Assembly (NCBI RefSeq): GCF_004210375.1
Contig: NC_134834.1
Coordinates: 149,205,009-149,269,008, forward strand
Direction: 5' to 3'
From: Tachypleus tridentatus
Taxonomy: Eukaryota > Arthropoda > Merostomata > Xiphosura > Limulidae
DNA: 64,000 bases
Below, in pieces: positions 24,301 through 39,300 of this stretch (within the stretch, counting starts at the first letter, position 1; each line of letters starts with the position of its first letter). Both the position numbers and the translations under genes were made by a program. The notes under the pieces were generated by a model. The model saw only the letters and a program-made list of their open reading frames with translations, searched no databases and was not told the DNA's origin.

Positions 24301-27300
24301 AGAAAGAAATAAAAACCCTATAGGCTGTGAGTTTTTGAAAGGTCCATATAGGATTAAAGGGTTTTTATTCATTTCTGTCAAGAACTGTTGAACTTGGGTA
24401 TTTTTCTTGCATCATGTATGTTGTTGTTAGATAGATAAGTAAATTGTATTTAGGTCTTTTATATCTTAGTTAATTGTTGATTATTTATGTTTTAACATGT
24501 ATAAGTGAAAGGTGTAAACATTTTTTAAAGTACACATTGTACTTTGCATCAGTTCTCAAGGCTTAAGGACTTGTGCAAGTGCAAGACAATTTTGCCAGAT
24601 TTTGATGTTATGGTAATTATGCCATAAGGGCACCACTGACTTCTGCAGAAATGAGTAATAAAAGAAAAAGGGTAATAAAACATAAAAAATTAATTACATG
24701 TGAAAAGGAAAAAGGAAAGGACCTGAAATTATTAATATAACCAAAAGGAAGATATTTTAAGATACTGTATGAGAAATTAAAAGATGTGTACATTTTTTTT
24801 TCTGTTTCTTAATTTTAAAAATTTCTTTGCACTGTATGTTAATGAAAATATCTACAGTTAGTGATATGGTAAACAAAATTAAAATAAAATTACCTTAAAA
24901 AATTTTAACATCCTTTTAGGAGGTTCTAGAGATTATGGAAATAAAGTATGAAAACTAGAAGATAAAGTGTGTGTTTTTATACTGCAAATAAATCATCTCA
25001 CACTCATGCTATTAAGACTTTGTGTGTAAATAGCTAGAATATGAATAGATAAACATATTTTTAGTAGAAACAATTAATTAATATAATGTCGTTCTTTATG
25101 TAAAAGATATTTACAGTTTTTAACAAAATCTCAGCAGTTTTGGTGAGGATACGATAAGAAATCTCAAAGTTACAGTACATAATGTTGCACTTGTGTCATT
25201 TCCAGAACAAGGTTTTGTGTGAAGTATATGAGCTCAAAGTGAAAGAGTTAACACAATATTTTGGACATTCAGCATGTAGAATAAAATAGAGCACTGTCTT
25301 TTGAGGGTGAATAACAGTTATCTACTGACTATCATATAATACTTGACGTCATAAATAGTGGGTAAAATAAATTGAGAAGGAACAGATTTTGCACATCTAG
25401 CATACATATGGTAAATAATGTGATTTTATTTTTTTCAGTACTTGGCTTGTTAGTTACAAATTTGAAGCTATGCGATTCTGATGTTCCAGTGTAAAAATTA
25501 CACTTTCAGTGTTTCTGAATTTTTGATAAGTCCCTGCAGGTTTTCTATCCAATCATTCCTTGTTCACTTACTTTGAGAATATGAAATCAGACTGGTAAAG
25601 ACCATCATTATGACATTCATTTGTATGGGTTTAAATTGAGAAATATCAGTAACAGGAAGGATACCAAACTTAGAATCTATGAATTTTAATCATTTCAAGT
25701 TTTTTGTTTAATGACATTTCATACTGACTGTAAGAGTGGCTTCTTGAACTTGATTCTTTAAGTCAGTTTTTTTGTTTCATCTGTTTAAGTAGGTTGGTTT
25801 AATGAGAAGAATATCATCATATGTTAACTTGTAAAGATTCTGGCTGTGTATTGTAAAGACAGCTGGTATGGGTATTAAAACTTTAATTGAAATAAACTAC
25901 AGAACATTTTAGTTTGACCTGAAGATGGCCTAAGAAGGTTGAAATGTTGTTCTGTACTTCATTTTAATTAAAGTTTTAGTACCCATGCTACCCTTCTTGA
26001 GAATACATTTTTACTTTAGGTAGGTTTTTCATTGTCATGAATTCCAACTGTGTTTCTGAAAACTTTTTCGAATATATATCACAACTTATTTATTCCTATT
26101 CTTTACAATCGCAACAGTCTGGAATATCATTCCTGGCTTTCTAAACTGTTTTCATAATTATTGAAAATAATTTTCTTTTTTCTCAGCTTATTAGAATATT
26201 CTAAAGAAACCATAACTAAACGTAAACTCTTTATAAAAATATCTCCACCACATATATATAGTTTTAAAAAATTAAAACGTAATATAAATTATGCATCAAG
26301 TACTGATCATAATTCCATTAATTAAGATTGTAAACATCTTATTTACCATTTAGCTAGTTTCAGCTGAAGGGAGCAATGTTTCTGATGGTACGGACTCAGT
26401 GTCACATGTTCCTGGTGAAAGTAGACCCTTTCCTTTCCGGTAAGTTGTTTAGATGAAAGTGTTGTTCACTGTTGATATTTACTTTAAAAAAGCAGTTCTT
26501 CAGATGGTAATTTCAATCCTGATAAAAAATACACCTTTATCTTTCTTTTTAGTTCTTTTGCTTAAAATTAGTTCAATTTTTAAAGAGGTCTATCCATTCA
26601 TCTTGAGGGATAACAAGAACAATTAGTTACAAAAGAATGTTTTAACCTATTATGTTTCATTGTTACTAAAGCTGTGTGATAAAAAGACTGTTACAAACTA
26701 GATTAATTTGAGATACATCCTTGTACAATCAGCATGAAGAAAACATTTGCACAGGGGCAGAAAACCTTGATGCCTATTTCAGTCATGTTTCAGGAAATAG
26801 AAATACTAAGTGAAAACATTCAATAAATGTTAGCTGTGTGTAAAGTTTCTTGATTTAATAGGTACTAATTGTTGAGAAAGTGACAAAGAAATTTACTTGA
26901 GGGTCTATAAATCACAAAAAAATCACTGTTTGCTTTGCAAACTTCATGTTTCTGTGAGCAGTATTTTTAACAAGTTAACCTACAGAAATATTGGCAAGTG
27001 TGAAGTTAGGCTTTATGAGTACCAAGTTAAGACTCAGCATTTGCTGTATGACTAGTTATATCTTAACTTGACCAATCAAAGAACCTCTTTGTCTTTTATT
27101 TTTATAACAAAACACTTTGTTTCTGGATTATTAGCATGTAAATATGGAAGTGTGAAACAGAATTTTATTGATTTTGAGGAAATGTTTGATACAAGTAACA
27201 TTTGTTCATGTTCTAGAAGAGGAAATACCACATGTTGTTTTTCATTCAGTTAAATGAAGTTAATTTTGAATTTCATATTAATTTAATTTTTATAAATCAG

Positions 27301-30300
27301 TAATATTTAACTTCATGGTTAAATATAAATTTTATAAGAATATAACTTTTATCAACTTTAGTGCAGCTGCACTTGACCTCAGAGAGACTGTAGGTGACAC
27401 CACATGCACAGAAACAGAATCTGTTATTAGTTCTCGAAAAGGTAAGTGTAGTCTCTGAAAACTGATTATGTGTTATGTAAACCTTATTTCCAACGAATGT
27501 CAAATGTTGTGTCAGTTTACTTGTTTTATGCTAGTACTAAGTACGAGTAGAATAAATCTGACCTAACAATTGGAGAATACAATGAACACAGCTAGTGTTT
27601 AACAGTGATAGTTTTCTGACCAAAATTTATCATGGAAATTAACCTTTATTTTCATCTGGATGTTACTTGAACCAATAGACAGCACCTGTTCTAGCATCAC
27701 AGCATCAGAAATAGTCTTTCTCGCGACTATTCCAGAAAAACATAAAGGTTCTCAAAGAAAACATGAGACATTAAAAAATTATTAGTTGTTTTGTTGTATT
27801 ATTTTTTAATAATAATAATTAAGAAACAAAGATTACAGTGTAAGCTAGTAACCATGTGTTCTGACACTTTCACATTATTTTGTTTTGTCTTTACAGATCG
27901 TCATGGCCACAGATCTTCTAAGCATCGAGATAAGCATTTTCACGATGAACATAGTAAGTAGAATTTAAATAATGTTTATGTTGTATATAATGCACTTTTT
28001 ACTTTTGTTCATGATTTTGCAAAATGTTTCATCTTGTGAAGTAAGTTACATGTCAAAAACAGCATTTAATAAATCATTGACACATTGTTTTATGCAAAAA
28101 AAATTTGTTGGGTATAATTTTTATGAAATAAGAACAACATTGAAATTGGAATGTACTCATAATCTCCTGCTGGTTTTATCATGCTGTACTGAGTTCTTGG
28201 TATCATTTTTCAATTACTTAGTAACATGATTTTCTTGTAGCCCGCATTAATGGTCAGAGTAAGTATGGACATGGCCGAGTAGATCGACACAGAAGTGGAC
28301 ACCAGTGTTATGAATCTTCTTCTATGGTGACAAGTGACATTGAAACTACAAGTTTTTTAGACTCAGAGGAGGAATCTAGAAGCAGGTAATTGTTTTACAC
28401 CTTAAAAGTCTCTGTAAAATTGTATTACATATTTCACTTAAATAATCAGGTCAGTTTTCCATGTCCGTATTAAGCTGGCACAGATAGCCTACTTGTTTTG
28501 CACCATAAAATGCCAAACCACATTAAGCTATTACTTTTTTAAATATTAGCTGTTCATGATTTCAGTTAATCTTGAAAAATTACTTCTCTTCTATTTGTGT
28601 GAGAATCTATTCCCTAGAATGTTTGTTTATGATTTGTTTGTAAAGCCGATCTTTCTTTTGTGGCAAAATGGCCTGCTATTTCAATTTCCCACCATTTTTT
28701 AAATTTATTTTGTCTCTACTAGTGCTGGGAAGACTGTCACCTTGTGAAGCATTAACTGTATTTTTTCTGTGGTTATTAAGACTGTCATTACTGTTTTATG
28801 AATTGTTCACGTGGATATACAAGTTTTTATTTTGTAGTTGAAATATACTTGAAATTCTTCAAGTTGTTTTTATTGTAGACAGCAAAGTCTTTCTTTTATA
28901 TCCAAGAAAGACCTGATTTGTTAAGTGATGCTATTGATTAAATTATATTTTTTGAATAGAATCTTCTCAACCTAATGCAGAAAGTAGTATATTTTTTTAA
29001 AAGTCTACTAGATTGTTGTTTTTTTACATTAAGTGAAACTCCGTCTAACATATATTATTTGGTATACAATATATGTACAATGTTTACAAACTATATTTGT
29101 ATCAACTGAAGTTACTGAAAATGTATGACAATCTGGCACACAGTTACATAAAAGGTTTACGGACTCTGAGTATCAATTGAAGTTATTGAAAAGATTACTA
29201 TTTTGTACACAATGAACTAACATGTTCCCTAATGTGAAAGTAATGAACATGTAACATTAAGACACAAGTTACAGATGAGTCTAGAACCCTTCCATGTTAC
29301 GTTTTGAGTCAAAACTAGTGACAAAACTTTATGAGTAAATTTCAATATTAGTTTTTTGTCCACACTCTGAGTTTTCTCTGTGTGCAAGATTCATTATTTT
29401 AAGCCTCCTTCTGTTTAGAATATCAACCACAACAGGAGAGAGTAGCGTATCAAAAATTCACGCCCGTTATCGGAGACGAAGGAAAAAGCACAGAATGCCA
29501 CCAATGAGCAGGGTAAGCTAGGGCATGAACTAAAACATTTGAGAGCTATGTGTTAATTAAAAGTTTTATTTAAGGTCTGGATTAATAGTGTATTAGTAGA
29601 ATATTTAACAATGTACGATTGAAAAGAAAAATTTTATGCATGCGAGGAAAAGATTAATTTTCAGTGACTTTCTTTTTGTTATAATTATACATGTTGAGAT
29701 GTTTTAGGTTGTTAAAGAATATCATTATACTGTGAATTAAGTTGTAAAGATTCTTTGGCTGCAGATAAGACAGCGAGAAGAAAAGTATTTGCTTAAACTA
29801 AAAAAGAAACAAAGAGTTTTTTGAGTTAAGTGTGAAGTTTTGATTGTCCACCCATAAAATAAAGTGCATCATGTGAATTTGAAAAGTGTGTAATTCCCAT
29901 AACTACTTTAATAAGATTTTTTTTTTATTTTAATGAAAACACTGTTTTGGATCATTTGTTTCAGACTTCATCCATTAGCAGTATCACAGAATCAACCATG
30001 TCTCTTAACATTATTACAGTTACATTATATTTAGGTAGGTATTGTTGTTTTGACCAAACTTGGAGTGATATCTGGTAGTTCATGGATAAAATGTTAGATT
30101 TACATTTTTGTTTCACAAATCAAGTTTTCAATCATAATAATGATTTGTTTACCTGGAGAAATTTCTAAGTAGTATACTTTATTTCATCATTGACTATTGG
30201 TAGAAAAATATGATTTAGTAACCTTCAAATTTCATACACGTATGAGTTTAAAATATTTGTCCCTAATGGAGTTAAAACTGAAACTGGATAGGGTTTAAAC

Positions 30301-33300
30301 ATACTTGATATATATCTTAGGCAGTTGTGCCACTTGGTGACTATGCTGTGAGTGTTCTGTGTCACATCATTGGTTAATAACTTTATAAGCAGAGTGATAC
30401 ATTTGAATTCTGTTCATTTTCAGTCAGCAAATAAAAACATTCTGACTGCATGAAACAAGCTCTCTAAGGTTTTTTATGTATGTGAAGGTAGCTAACAAGG
30501 GCTAACTTGTAAGCTGTGACAACTGTAGAAGTGTGTTGAGTTTATTATTTTTGAAAGACTGATTGGCATTATAGATTGAGAATTTGTACATGCTACCTAA
30601 AATTAAAGTAATAGTTAAAGGTTATTTGTTGGTTGTTTATATGATTTAAAGCTATTTTAAACAGTGTACTGTCTTAGATTCTGTAGATAGTACGCTGCTA
30701 AGCAAGCTAGAAAGGAACTCATGAACACTATGCGTGAAGTGACAATGTAATGTCTACCTTTATTAAAAAGAAAGATAAAATGGTGTACTGCTGTTTTCTG
30801 ACATTGTACTAACTTAAATTGTAGTACTTATCAGATATAAAGGGAGATTTTTGTACATCTTGTGTTTCAGGTAAATGCTTCTAAGAGTGATAACTCATAT
30901 GGATCTTTTTCTTTACAGACAGTGTCAATTTTCTAGGTATCAGTATTGTAGGGAATTCTTATAAAGGGAGCGATGGTGGTATATACGTAGGTTCAATAAT
31001 GAAAGGGTAAGTTGGAACGTGGACTGTTTTAAACATTGTTGACCACCATTTGAGATTGTGCTTTTATATAAAAAAGGCACTTAACTAAATTGTTATTATT
31101 GTAATAGAGATGTATTAATACACAAGTTTAGTTTTATAGTTCAAAGTGTTTGTCCCAGTTAATTTTATGGTTAAAACATATATTTTTTTAAATATTGTAT
31201 TTGAACCATAAGACAAATCAAGATTTAAAAAAAAAATAAAGAGGAAGAAGTATTTTGGTGTAGATATTTAATACTTACAAGTACTGTATTGTTCCAGAAC
31301 AGAAACAGCTGTGCAGCATCTAAAAAACAACAATACAGGATGTAGTTTTGTTATTAAATGTCCACATCACTGCAGTGGCTTAGAACAAAGATCACTGATT
31401 GTTTTCCTACTAATGAAATTTCTTCTATACTTCATGACTAGGTTAAGGTATCCTGCAGACCATAAAGGGCAGGGGAAATTTAGATGACATTGATCTGCTG
31501 GTCTGTAAAATATGCCAGCTTTTATATTTACTTATAGATCACTTACATCTGTATTATTACTGATAATTTTTACTATCATAAAAGGATTTTATCAATTCTG
31601 CAATTAATGTCACAAATTACAAGTGATGTAGGTCTCTAAATGGATCTTGGACTTGGGACTACCCTTTGGAAGGTCTTGGTCTCAGTGTTTTACAGGTTTT
31701 AAAACTGAGGCTGACTAAATTTAAATGTTTTAACAGTTCAGACCAGACCCTATTCAGGATTATTTTGGTCTACGTACCAGTTATTTAGCACTTCGTATGA
31801 ATTGTGTTGTAGCATCAGAGAAATTGTACAAGTAAACTGCACCATTGTAATGGTGTTTGTAGCACCACCCTTATTTTTATTTTCATCACTAACTGCTGTA
31901 TTGCCTATATATCAATCCATGGTTATAACACATGCTATTCAACACTATATGCTGTTTTACATTGCATTGCACATAAACTTACTACAGGTTTATATGACTG
32001 TAATTTGGTGCATGTTACTAATTGTTCCTGGTATTGAGTATGACTAGAAGATTTGCTGTGATTTTGTTTGGTTTCAAAGATTGTAAAATAGTTATCGATA
32101 CCACAACTCATTTTATTTTTATTTTATGACTTTTTTGATTTTCTTAATTCATTCTTTATTTCATAGGAGGGGACGGTGAAACAAACATTGTGAGGTTAAC
32201 TCATAAAATATTTGTGGTTATGTTTTGGTGCATGTGATTTTTATTATTCTTGCTTTATTTTCCTTGGTATAATTTATTATAAAATCACAATCTTGGTTTC
32301 GACTTCTGAGGTCTTGGTCTTTGTGTTGGACATTGAAGTATAGACTACGATGTTGCTAATTGCTGTATTTTATGGAACAAATTAGAAATTTGATATTTAG
32401 CTTGTTGCTAACATAGTATATTCTAACTGGTAAAAAAAATAGTGTACTTTTTTGTAATGGTTTAATGTGGTCCAAGTAAGTAGTAAATGGTATAAAGATA
32501 TGTCAGTAATTCGATACCTGAAGTGGGTGAACAAAATTACTCATTGTGTGGTTTTGTGCTTAACAGCAAAGATAAACAGCAAGTCTTATTGGTTCAGATG
32601 TTTGGTTTGTTAAATTTAAAGTAAGTATATGGAAAGTTAAATGAATAGTGATATTCTGAAAAGAATCATTCAAGTGAAATATGAACCTCAATTCCCATGT
32701 AGAACTTAAATTGCTTCATCAGTGTTTATTATTTTAAAATCATTGTAAGTTATTTTTACTTGAATATAGAAACATGAGTCACAGAGCTTTTGTGTTTGTT
32801 TCTTTTTGTTTAACAGTGGTAGTTTTATGTGTGTAAATAAACTGTTTATTACTTTATTGAATATCACAAGTGACAAACAACAAATATACACAGCACAAGT
32901 ATACTTGAATTATAGTTTATGACTTAAGTTTTTAATTCTGTATTCATTCCTTCTTACACAGCGGTGCTGTTGCTCTAGATGGGAGAATTGAACCTGGAGA
33001 CATGATTCTCCAGGTTAATGATATTAATTTTGAAAACATGGGGAATGAAGCTGCAGTGAGGGTTCTCCGTGAAGCTGTTCAGAAACCTGGGTAACAAATG
33101 ACAGTCTTTCTCATTCAGATTATTTTATTCTGAATTTTTATAAGGGTTTTGTATAAGAAAGTTTAAAGTACTATAGAAAGGTGTAAAAATGTGTATATTT
33201 ATATACAGGGTGTTTGGAAAGTCACTGTGCAGTTTTGTCTGTTAATAAATATGCAAGTGCACAGTGACTTTCCAAACACCCTGTACTTTTCAAAAATATC

Positions 33301-36300
33301 TTATATTTTAACAGTAGTGTTTTAGTCTTTGAAAACATAGATGTCTTTTGATTTCAAACACAATTGTTTGCCAATTCATAATGATAACAAAATATAGAAC
33401 CTGATACTGGAAATGCCCTATAAGTATTTAGACCAACAGAGTTATTGGAAAGTATGATGAAGACTTTAAAAAGATTAAACAGGCAAAGAGACTCTCAGTA
33501 AGATTGGTTTACAGTTTGGCATATGTACAGTATGCATTTTTAGGTCTGTTCATTATTACAACTAAAAAAAATCTTAAATGTTGTTGTCATCAACCCTTGC
33601 ATATTACTATAAAAGAGAAGTGATTAAGAGAAACTGTTTTATCAATCTATTTAGACTCGAGAGAGATTCCAATCATATAGTGGCTGTATAGTTTGGAACA
33701 AGAATTTACAGAGACTGAGAAAAGGGAACTTGTGTACTTCTAATTTCAAGAAAATTTGTAATATTTGTTTTAAAACTTTAATACTTTCAATGTTTCTTCC
33801 TCTTTGGTTTATCCATTTAGCAGGGTTACACTACACCACGTGTCGCTTTTCTCCGAATATGACATTTCATGTGGTTTTTCATTTCTGTTTAGCAATTTGT
33901 GAAGTCTTTATGTTTTGATTGCAAGCCCTAAGGACAACCCACTTTCTTTCTTAATCAGGGATGCGACCACCTTGGTGGAGTTTTATTTGTCTTATATGAT
34001 TGTGTGTGTACATATATATATGTATCTCATTGGGACATAAATGGGTTTATGTAATTATCCCTAACTGAACAGTATTGAGTTAAAATATCTTCCTGCACTA
34101 AATTATGTCTGTTGGTGTTTATATCTCTGGGCATCATCCCTATTTTACCCACCACTCCTTGAAAAAGTGCAAAACCCCTCGGTGTGGATTCCTGTATGTG
34201 GTGAGGGAGGTCTCCCAGGAAAGGTTCTGTTCTTTCAGTTTACCTCCTCTGGGATCTAAACATCCACCCACATGTTTGCCATGCATGGTGACCCTTGAAG
34301 GGGAGGAGAGGATCTTGATGGTTGAGGGGTCCAACCTTTACACACCACTTTGGCCTTGAATTCCTGCAGACAGGCAGCCTTGGGTCAATCAGCTGTTCCA
34401 CTTAGGCTAGGGTCAACCAAGTACTGGTGTTGGATGTTCTTGACAGGTGTTGTGGACATTGTATCTGATGCTGGTGTTCGGGTATAGTGCTCACGTAACT
34501 GCCGTTGCTGTAGTGTTCTTGTTTGACATTGTAGTGCATCCCCTTGTAGGGCTTCATGGTGGGTGGGGTCAGTGGGCACTGAAATAAAAACTAAAATGAA
34601 ATAGTGAAAAAACAGTCCATAGGTAAATCACCACATCTTGAACAACAGGTGCTTCATTTTCTTATCCTACATTCTCTTTCAGACAAACCTTTAAGGCAAA
34701 TATCTCCCTTTTTCATTCAGAAGGGACTAGAGGGACTTGCTGGCTCTCCAAAGTCAGTAAAGAAACTTCGATCTGGTGACAAACTGGTGGAAAATTCCAC
34801 ACCTCAATGCAGTGAATTCTTGCATTCAAAGGCAATTGAGGATATATCTATTGAGGTTACCCCCTCATGCTACTATGAATTCATCATGAGGAGTTATTGT
34901 TGAGAGAGGTTTGAAGAACATCCCTGAGTCAGAAATTCTCACTGGTTTCTCCACTCAAGAAGTTTCTGCAGTGAGGCATATCTCCACATACAAAGATGGA
35001 ATTACAATGCCGACCAATATCCTCATTCTGACATTTACATCACCATGTCCACCTGCCACCATCAAGGCAGGTTATCTTAGTTGGAGGGTATGGTCATACA
35101 TTCCAAACCCTCTCCAATGTTTCCAGTGTCAGCGGTTCAGTCACTCAAAGACATCATGTCATGGTTCCTTGACGCGTGTTTGTTGCAGTGGCAAGGACCA
35201 TATTGCCTATGAGTATAAAATGGTCCCTCATTGCATCAATTGCTGTGGCTTTCACCCTTCCTACTTTTGTTCTTGCCTTCATTAGTTGGAAGAAAAAGAG
35301 GTACAGCGTTTGAAAACAATTCGTAATATTACTTGTCCTGAGGCTCAAAAGTTGCTGTCCACCACTCCATCTCGGATGCATGCTGCTGCACTACATTTCA
35401 CTACTACAGTATAGATGGATCTCTCTGTGCCTTCAAAAGAATTGTTCTCAAAACAAATGAAAAGTATTTTGATCTCCATGGTTAAAAAGTTATGGAATCA
35501 ACTTCAACACCGATCTTTGTCCCTTACATACATTCCAACAAATCCCAAGATCCACTTACTTTAGTTTCGGGTACAGGCATTTCCTCAGATACGTCTTCTT
35601 CTCCCACCCCAAGATGCAAAAAGATCATTTGTTCATGTCCTCAGTCGCTGGAACCTATTCCAACAGCAAAGACCTGCCCAATCGACACAGGGCAGGATCC
35701 ATAGAGGTCGATAGAACTCCCTCAAATAAAGACAGTAAAGAAAAAAGATGTAGTTGTAAACAGAAGGGTTCTCCACCCAATTCGCTTACACATAAATAAA
35801 AATGGCCACCTTGATACAATGGAACTGTCGAGGTTTACTTTCTAATATGTATGACATAAAAATACAGATTGCTTCCAACTATCCTGTATGTCTTTCCTTA
35901 CAGGAAACATTTCTGAAACTTGCTGATACTGTCACCTTTCAGCAGTTTTATTTGCACAAAAATGACAGGCTGTGTGATGTATGAATGCATGGAGGGGTGG
36001 TGCTGCTGGTTGATCAGCATGTGTCCACTGTCTTTGCCATTGGAGGCCACAGCCATCCGTGTTTACTTGGGCCATACCATCACTGTTTGTTCTCTCTACC
36101 TGTTGCCTGGAGAGACCTATGATCAATTAGATCTTGATGCTCTTATTGAACAGTTGCTGTCTCCATTTGTAATCCTGAGAGACTTTAATGGACATCATCC
36201 ACTATGGGGAAGTGCCGATATTGATAGGAGGGGTCACTCTGTGGAGCGTATGCTCTCTGATCACAACCTTTCTCTTTTCAATACTGGTTCTTCTACTTAT

Positions 36301-39300
36301 TTTCATGCACCCAGTCAGTCCTTTACTGCTATTGATCTCTCAGTTTGCTCCCCTTCACTATTCTCCCATTTTTTGTTGAGGGTTAACAATAATCCAAAAA
36401 GCAGTGATCATTTTCCTATAATTTTGAGAGAGACTGGCCAGGATTGATCCCACCCGACCAACATGCCCAGGTGGAAGCTGGATCCTGCAAACTGGCCCTC
36501 TTTTACTGTTCTCCCAGAACTTGATTCTGTCGTCTTCTGTAAGCCATCAATAAACGACTGTATTATACAAGCAGCTGCTCAATGTGTTCCTAAAACCTTG
36601 ACATGTTTTCCATGATATCCTCATCCTTGGTGGAATCCTGCTTGCCACATGGCATGGAAGGCTCAAAAACAGGCGTGGGAAACTTTCCATAGATATCCCA
36701 CACTTTTAAACCACATCGCTTTCCAGCAGGTCTGTGCACATGCTCAGTGGGTAAGACGACAAAGCCAGAAGGAATCTTGGATTAAGTTCACAACCAGCAC
36801 ATCTTCAAAGTTGTATGGGACAAGATTTGAAAGGTCAGTGGGCAATATAATTCTGTCCCCCCTCTCGATCTTGCTTTCTGATGGCCAGGAAATAGCTGAT
36901 ACCTGACTGCTAGGTTGACAGACCTATTACTCTAGGTGAAAGCTTTTGCTGGGTATCTAGCACATCTACTTCTTCCTCCATTTTCTTAGCCATCAAGACT
37001 CGGGCAGAGCAGTTACCTATCTTCTTTCGAGCTGATTGTCTCTGTGACTATAATCGTCTCTTTACACTATTGGAACTCAAAGTGGCCCTTCAATTGGTCT
37101 GGCAGTACATCGGTTGGACCTGATAATGTACACTATCAAATGCTGTGCCATCTATCTCCTGATTCTCTTGCTATTTTTCTGATTCTTTTTAACTGTATCT
37201 GGTAGAAGAATGTTTTTCCTGATGCCTGGTCCTTTTGTCCTGCCTTTCTCTTAGCTTGGGAAGGATCCCAAGATTCCTTTAAGCAACTGTCCAATTACTT
37301 TGACAAGCTGTCTCTGTAATACCTTAGAGAAGATGGTTAATGCTCATCTTGTTTGGTTTCTCAAATCAAACAACCTCCTTTCGCCCACCCAGTGCAGCTT
37401 CCAACGACAGCACTCGACGTTGGAGCACCTTATTTGACTTGAAACATCAATCAGAGAAGCCTTTCTCAAACGACAACATCTTGTATCAATATTCTTTGAC
37501 ATTGAGAAAGCTAATGATACAACATGGAGGTATGGTATTTTGCGAGACATCCATATATATGGGTTATGTGGCCATTTGCCTATTTGTATTAAACATTTTT
37601 TAGTGTACAGGAGATTTCAAGTTTGTGTGGGTTCAGCACTTTTATGTTCTTTTCTATAGGAGCTTGGACTCCCTCAGGGCTGTGTTTTGAGTGTCACACT
37701 TTTCAGTATAAAGATTAATGCCATCACTGAACAACTTCCTCTACTGTTGCAAATGGGCTTTATGTCAATTACTCTCACATCTCATGTCAGTCTTCGAACA
37801 TGAGGTATATAGAGGGGCAGCTGCAGACTGCCCTCCATTGTTTACTGAAGTGGACCAAGGCAAACGGCTTTACCTTCTCTCTCTCTCTAAAACTGTTTGC
37901 ATGGACTTTTGCTGTCAATTATGTATTCATCCTGATCCTGAACTCCATATTGGTGAAGTTGTGCTGTCTGTGGTCCCTAAGACAAAGTTCTTGGAGCTTA
38001 TCTTTGACCATAAGATGATGTTTATATCGCACATTAAGCAGCTATGGGTCAAATGTACAAGAGCACTGTACATAATCCGTGTCCTCTCTTTCACCACTTG
38101 GGGAGAAGATCGATGTTCTATGCTGAAGATATATCGTGCTCTTATTTGATCGAAACTTGACTATGGATCACTGGTCTATGGTTCTGCCAGAACCTTGGCC
38201 TTAAAGATGCTGGACCCCATTCATCACCAAGGACTTCGACTCTGCACTTCCCTGGTTCAGAGCTTATACATGGAGTCTCGTGGACTTTCTTTGCACCTCC
38301 ACCTCTGTCTGTACTAGATGATTCAAAACTTCATTACTTACCAAAGCATTCCCCCTGGGGTTGTATTTTCCTTCCTTAGTGGGCCATTCTTTTTCAAAAC
38401 AGATGATCTTTCATTGCTCCTTTTGGCCTTTGTATTCTGGTGCAGTTGGATGAATTGGGTCTGTCCTTGGATAATATTACTGTATCCACTGGTCAGCCAA
38501 TCTCACCATGGCTTCTTACAGTCCCCAAATGTGGCCTATCTTTAAGTCATCTGTGACAAGCAGACATTCCTGATTGGAAATAGTCTGTTTTTTGCTGAAC
38601 ATTTTTTGAACCATCATTCCATTTCTATTTATACAAATGGTTCGAAATCAGATGACTCTGTGGGCTCTGCCATGGTTTGTTGTGGTATGGTGATTGCATG
38701 CAGAATCCCCTCTACAGCTTCTATGTTCACTGCTGAACTGTACATAATTTCTCTTGCCCTGGATTACATAGAAGCTAAGTGTTACTCAAACTGCACTATT
38801 TTTCTGACTCGCTTAGTTCTCTACTGGCCCTGGAATCGCTTGATGTTAGTTCACTCTTTGTTCTTGCTGATATTCAATACCAACTAGCCTATTTCGCTTT
38901 AACAGCTACTTCTATCTAGTTTTTCTGGATACCGGGACACTTTGGTATTTGCACAAATGAGTTCGCCAACACTGCAACTAAATCTATCTGCTCTGGCATT
39001 ATCACCGTTGTGCCTGTTCCGTACGTGGAATATGGTCCTGTATTCAAGGCTTGGCTCCATGCCAGTTTGCAGTGGGCTTGGAGTGAGTAATGTGAAAGGA
39101 AGCTTTTCCAAATAAAAGCGTATATTGGACTTTGGCCATTCTGCTCTCATAAGGATCGGAAAGAGGAAGTTGTTCTAACTAGACTATGCATTGGTCACAG
39201 TTTTTAACTCATTGTTTTCTTTTATCTGGAACTGATGCACCAATGTGTAGTCTGTGTGACATTCAGTTCACAATAAGCCACATTTTACATTCTTGCTATT

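Larger units (their letters stand above)
23545..26353. other. DVL intron 2
   Basis: This 2.8-kb intron contains a family-1 SINE (23591-23831), one member of a dispersed repeat pair (24540-24870) and an inverted repeat copy (25862-26020). No coding signal was seen. Confidence 0.65.

Noticed and set aside
34105-34359. Plus-strand 84-codon ORF in the LINE leader
   Set aside because: It lies in the GC-richer 5' leader of the LINE, with an overlapping ORF on the opposite strand. It has no ORF1 features.
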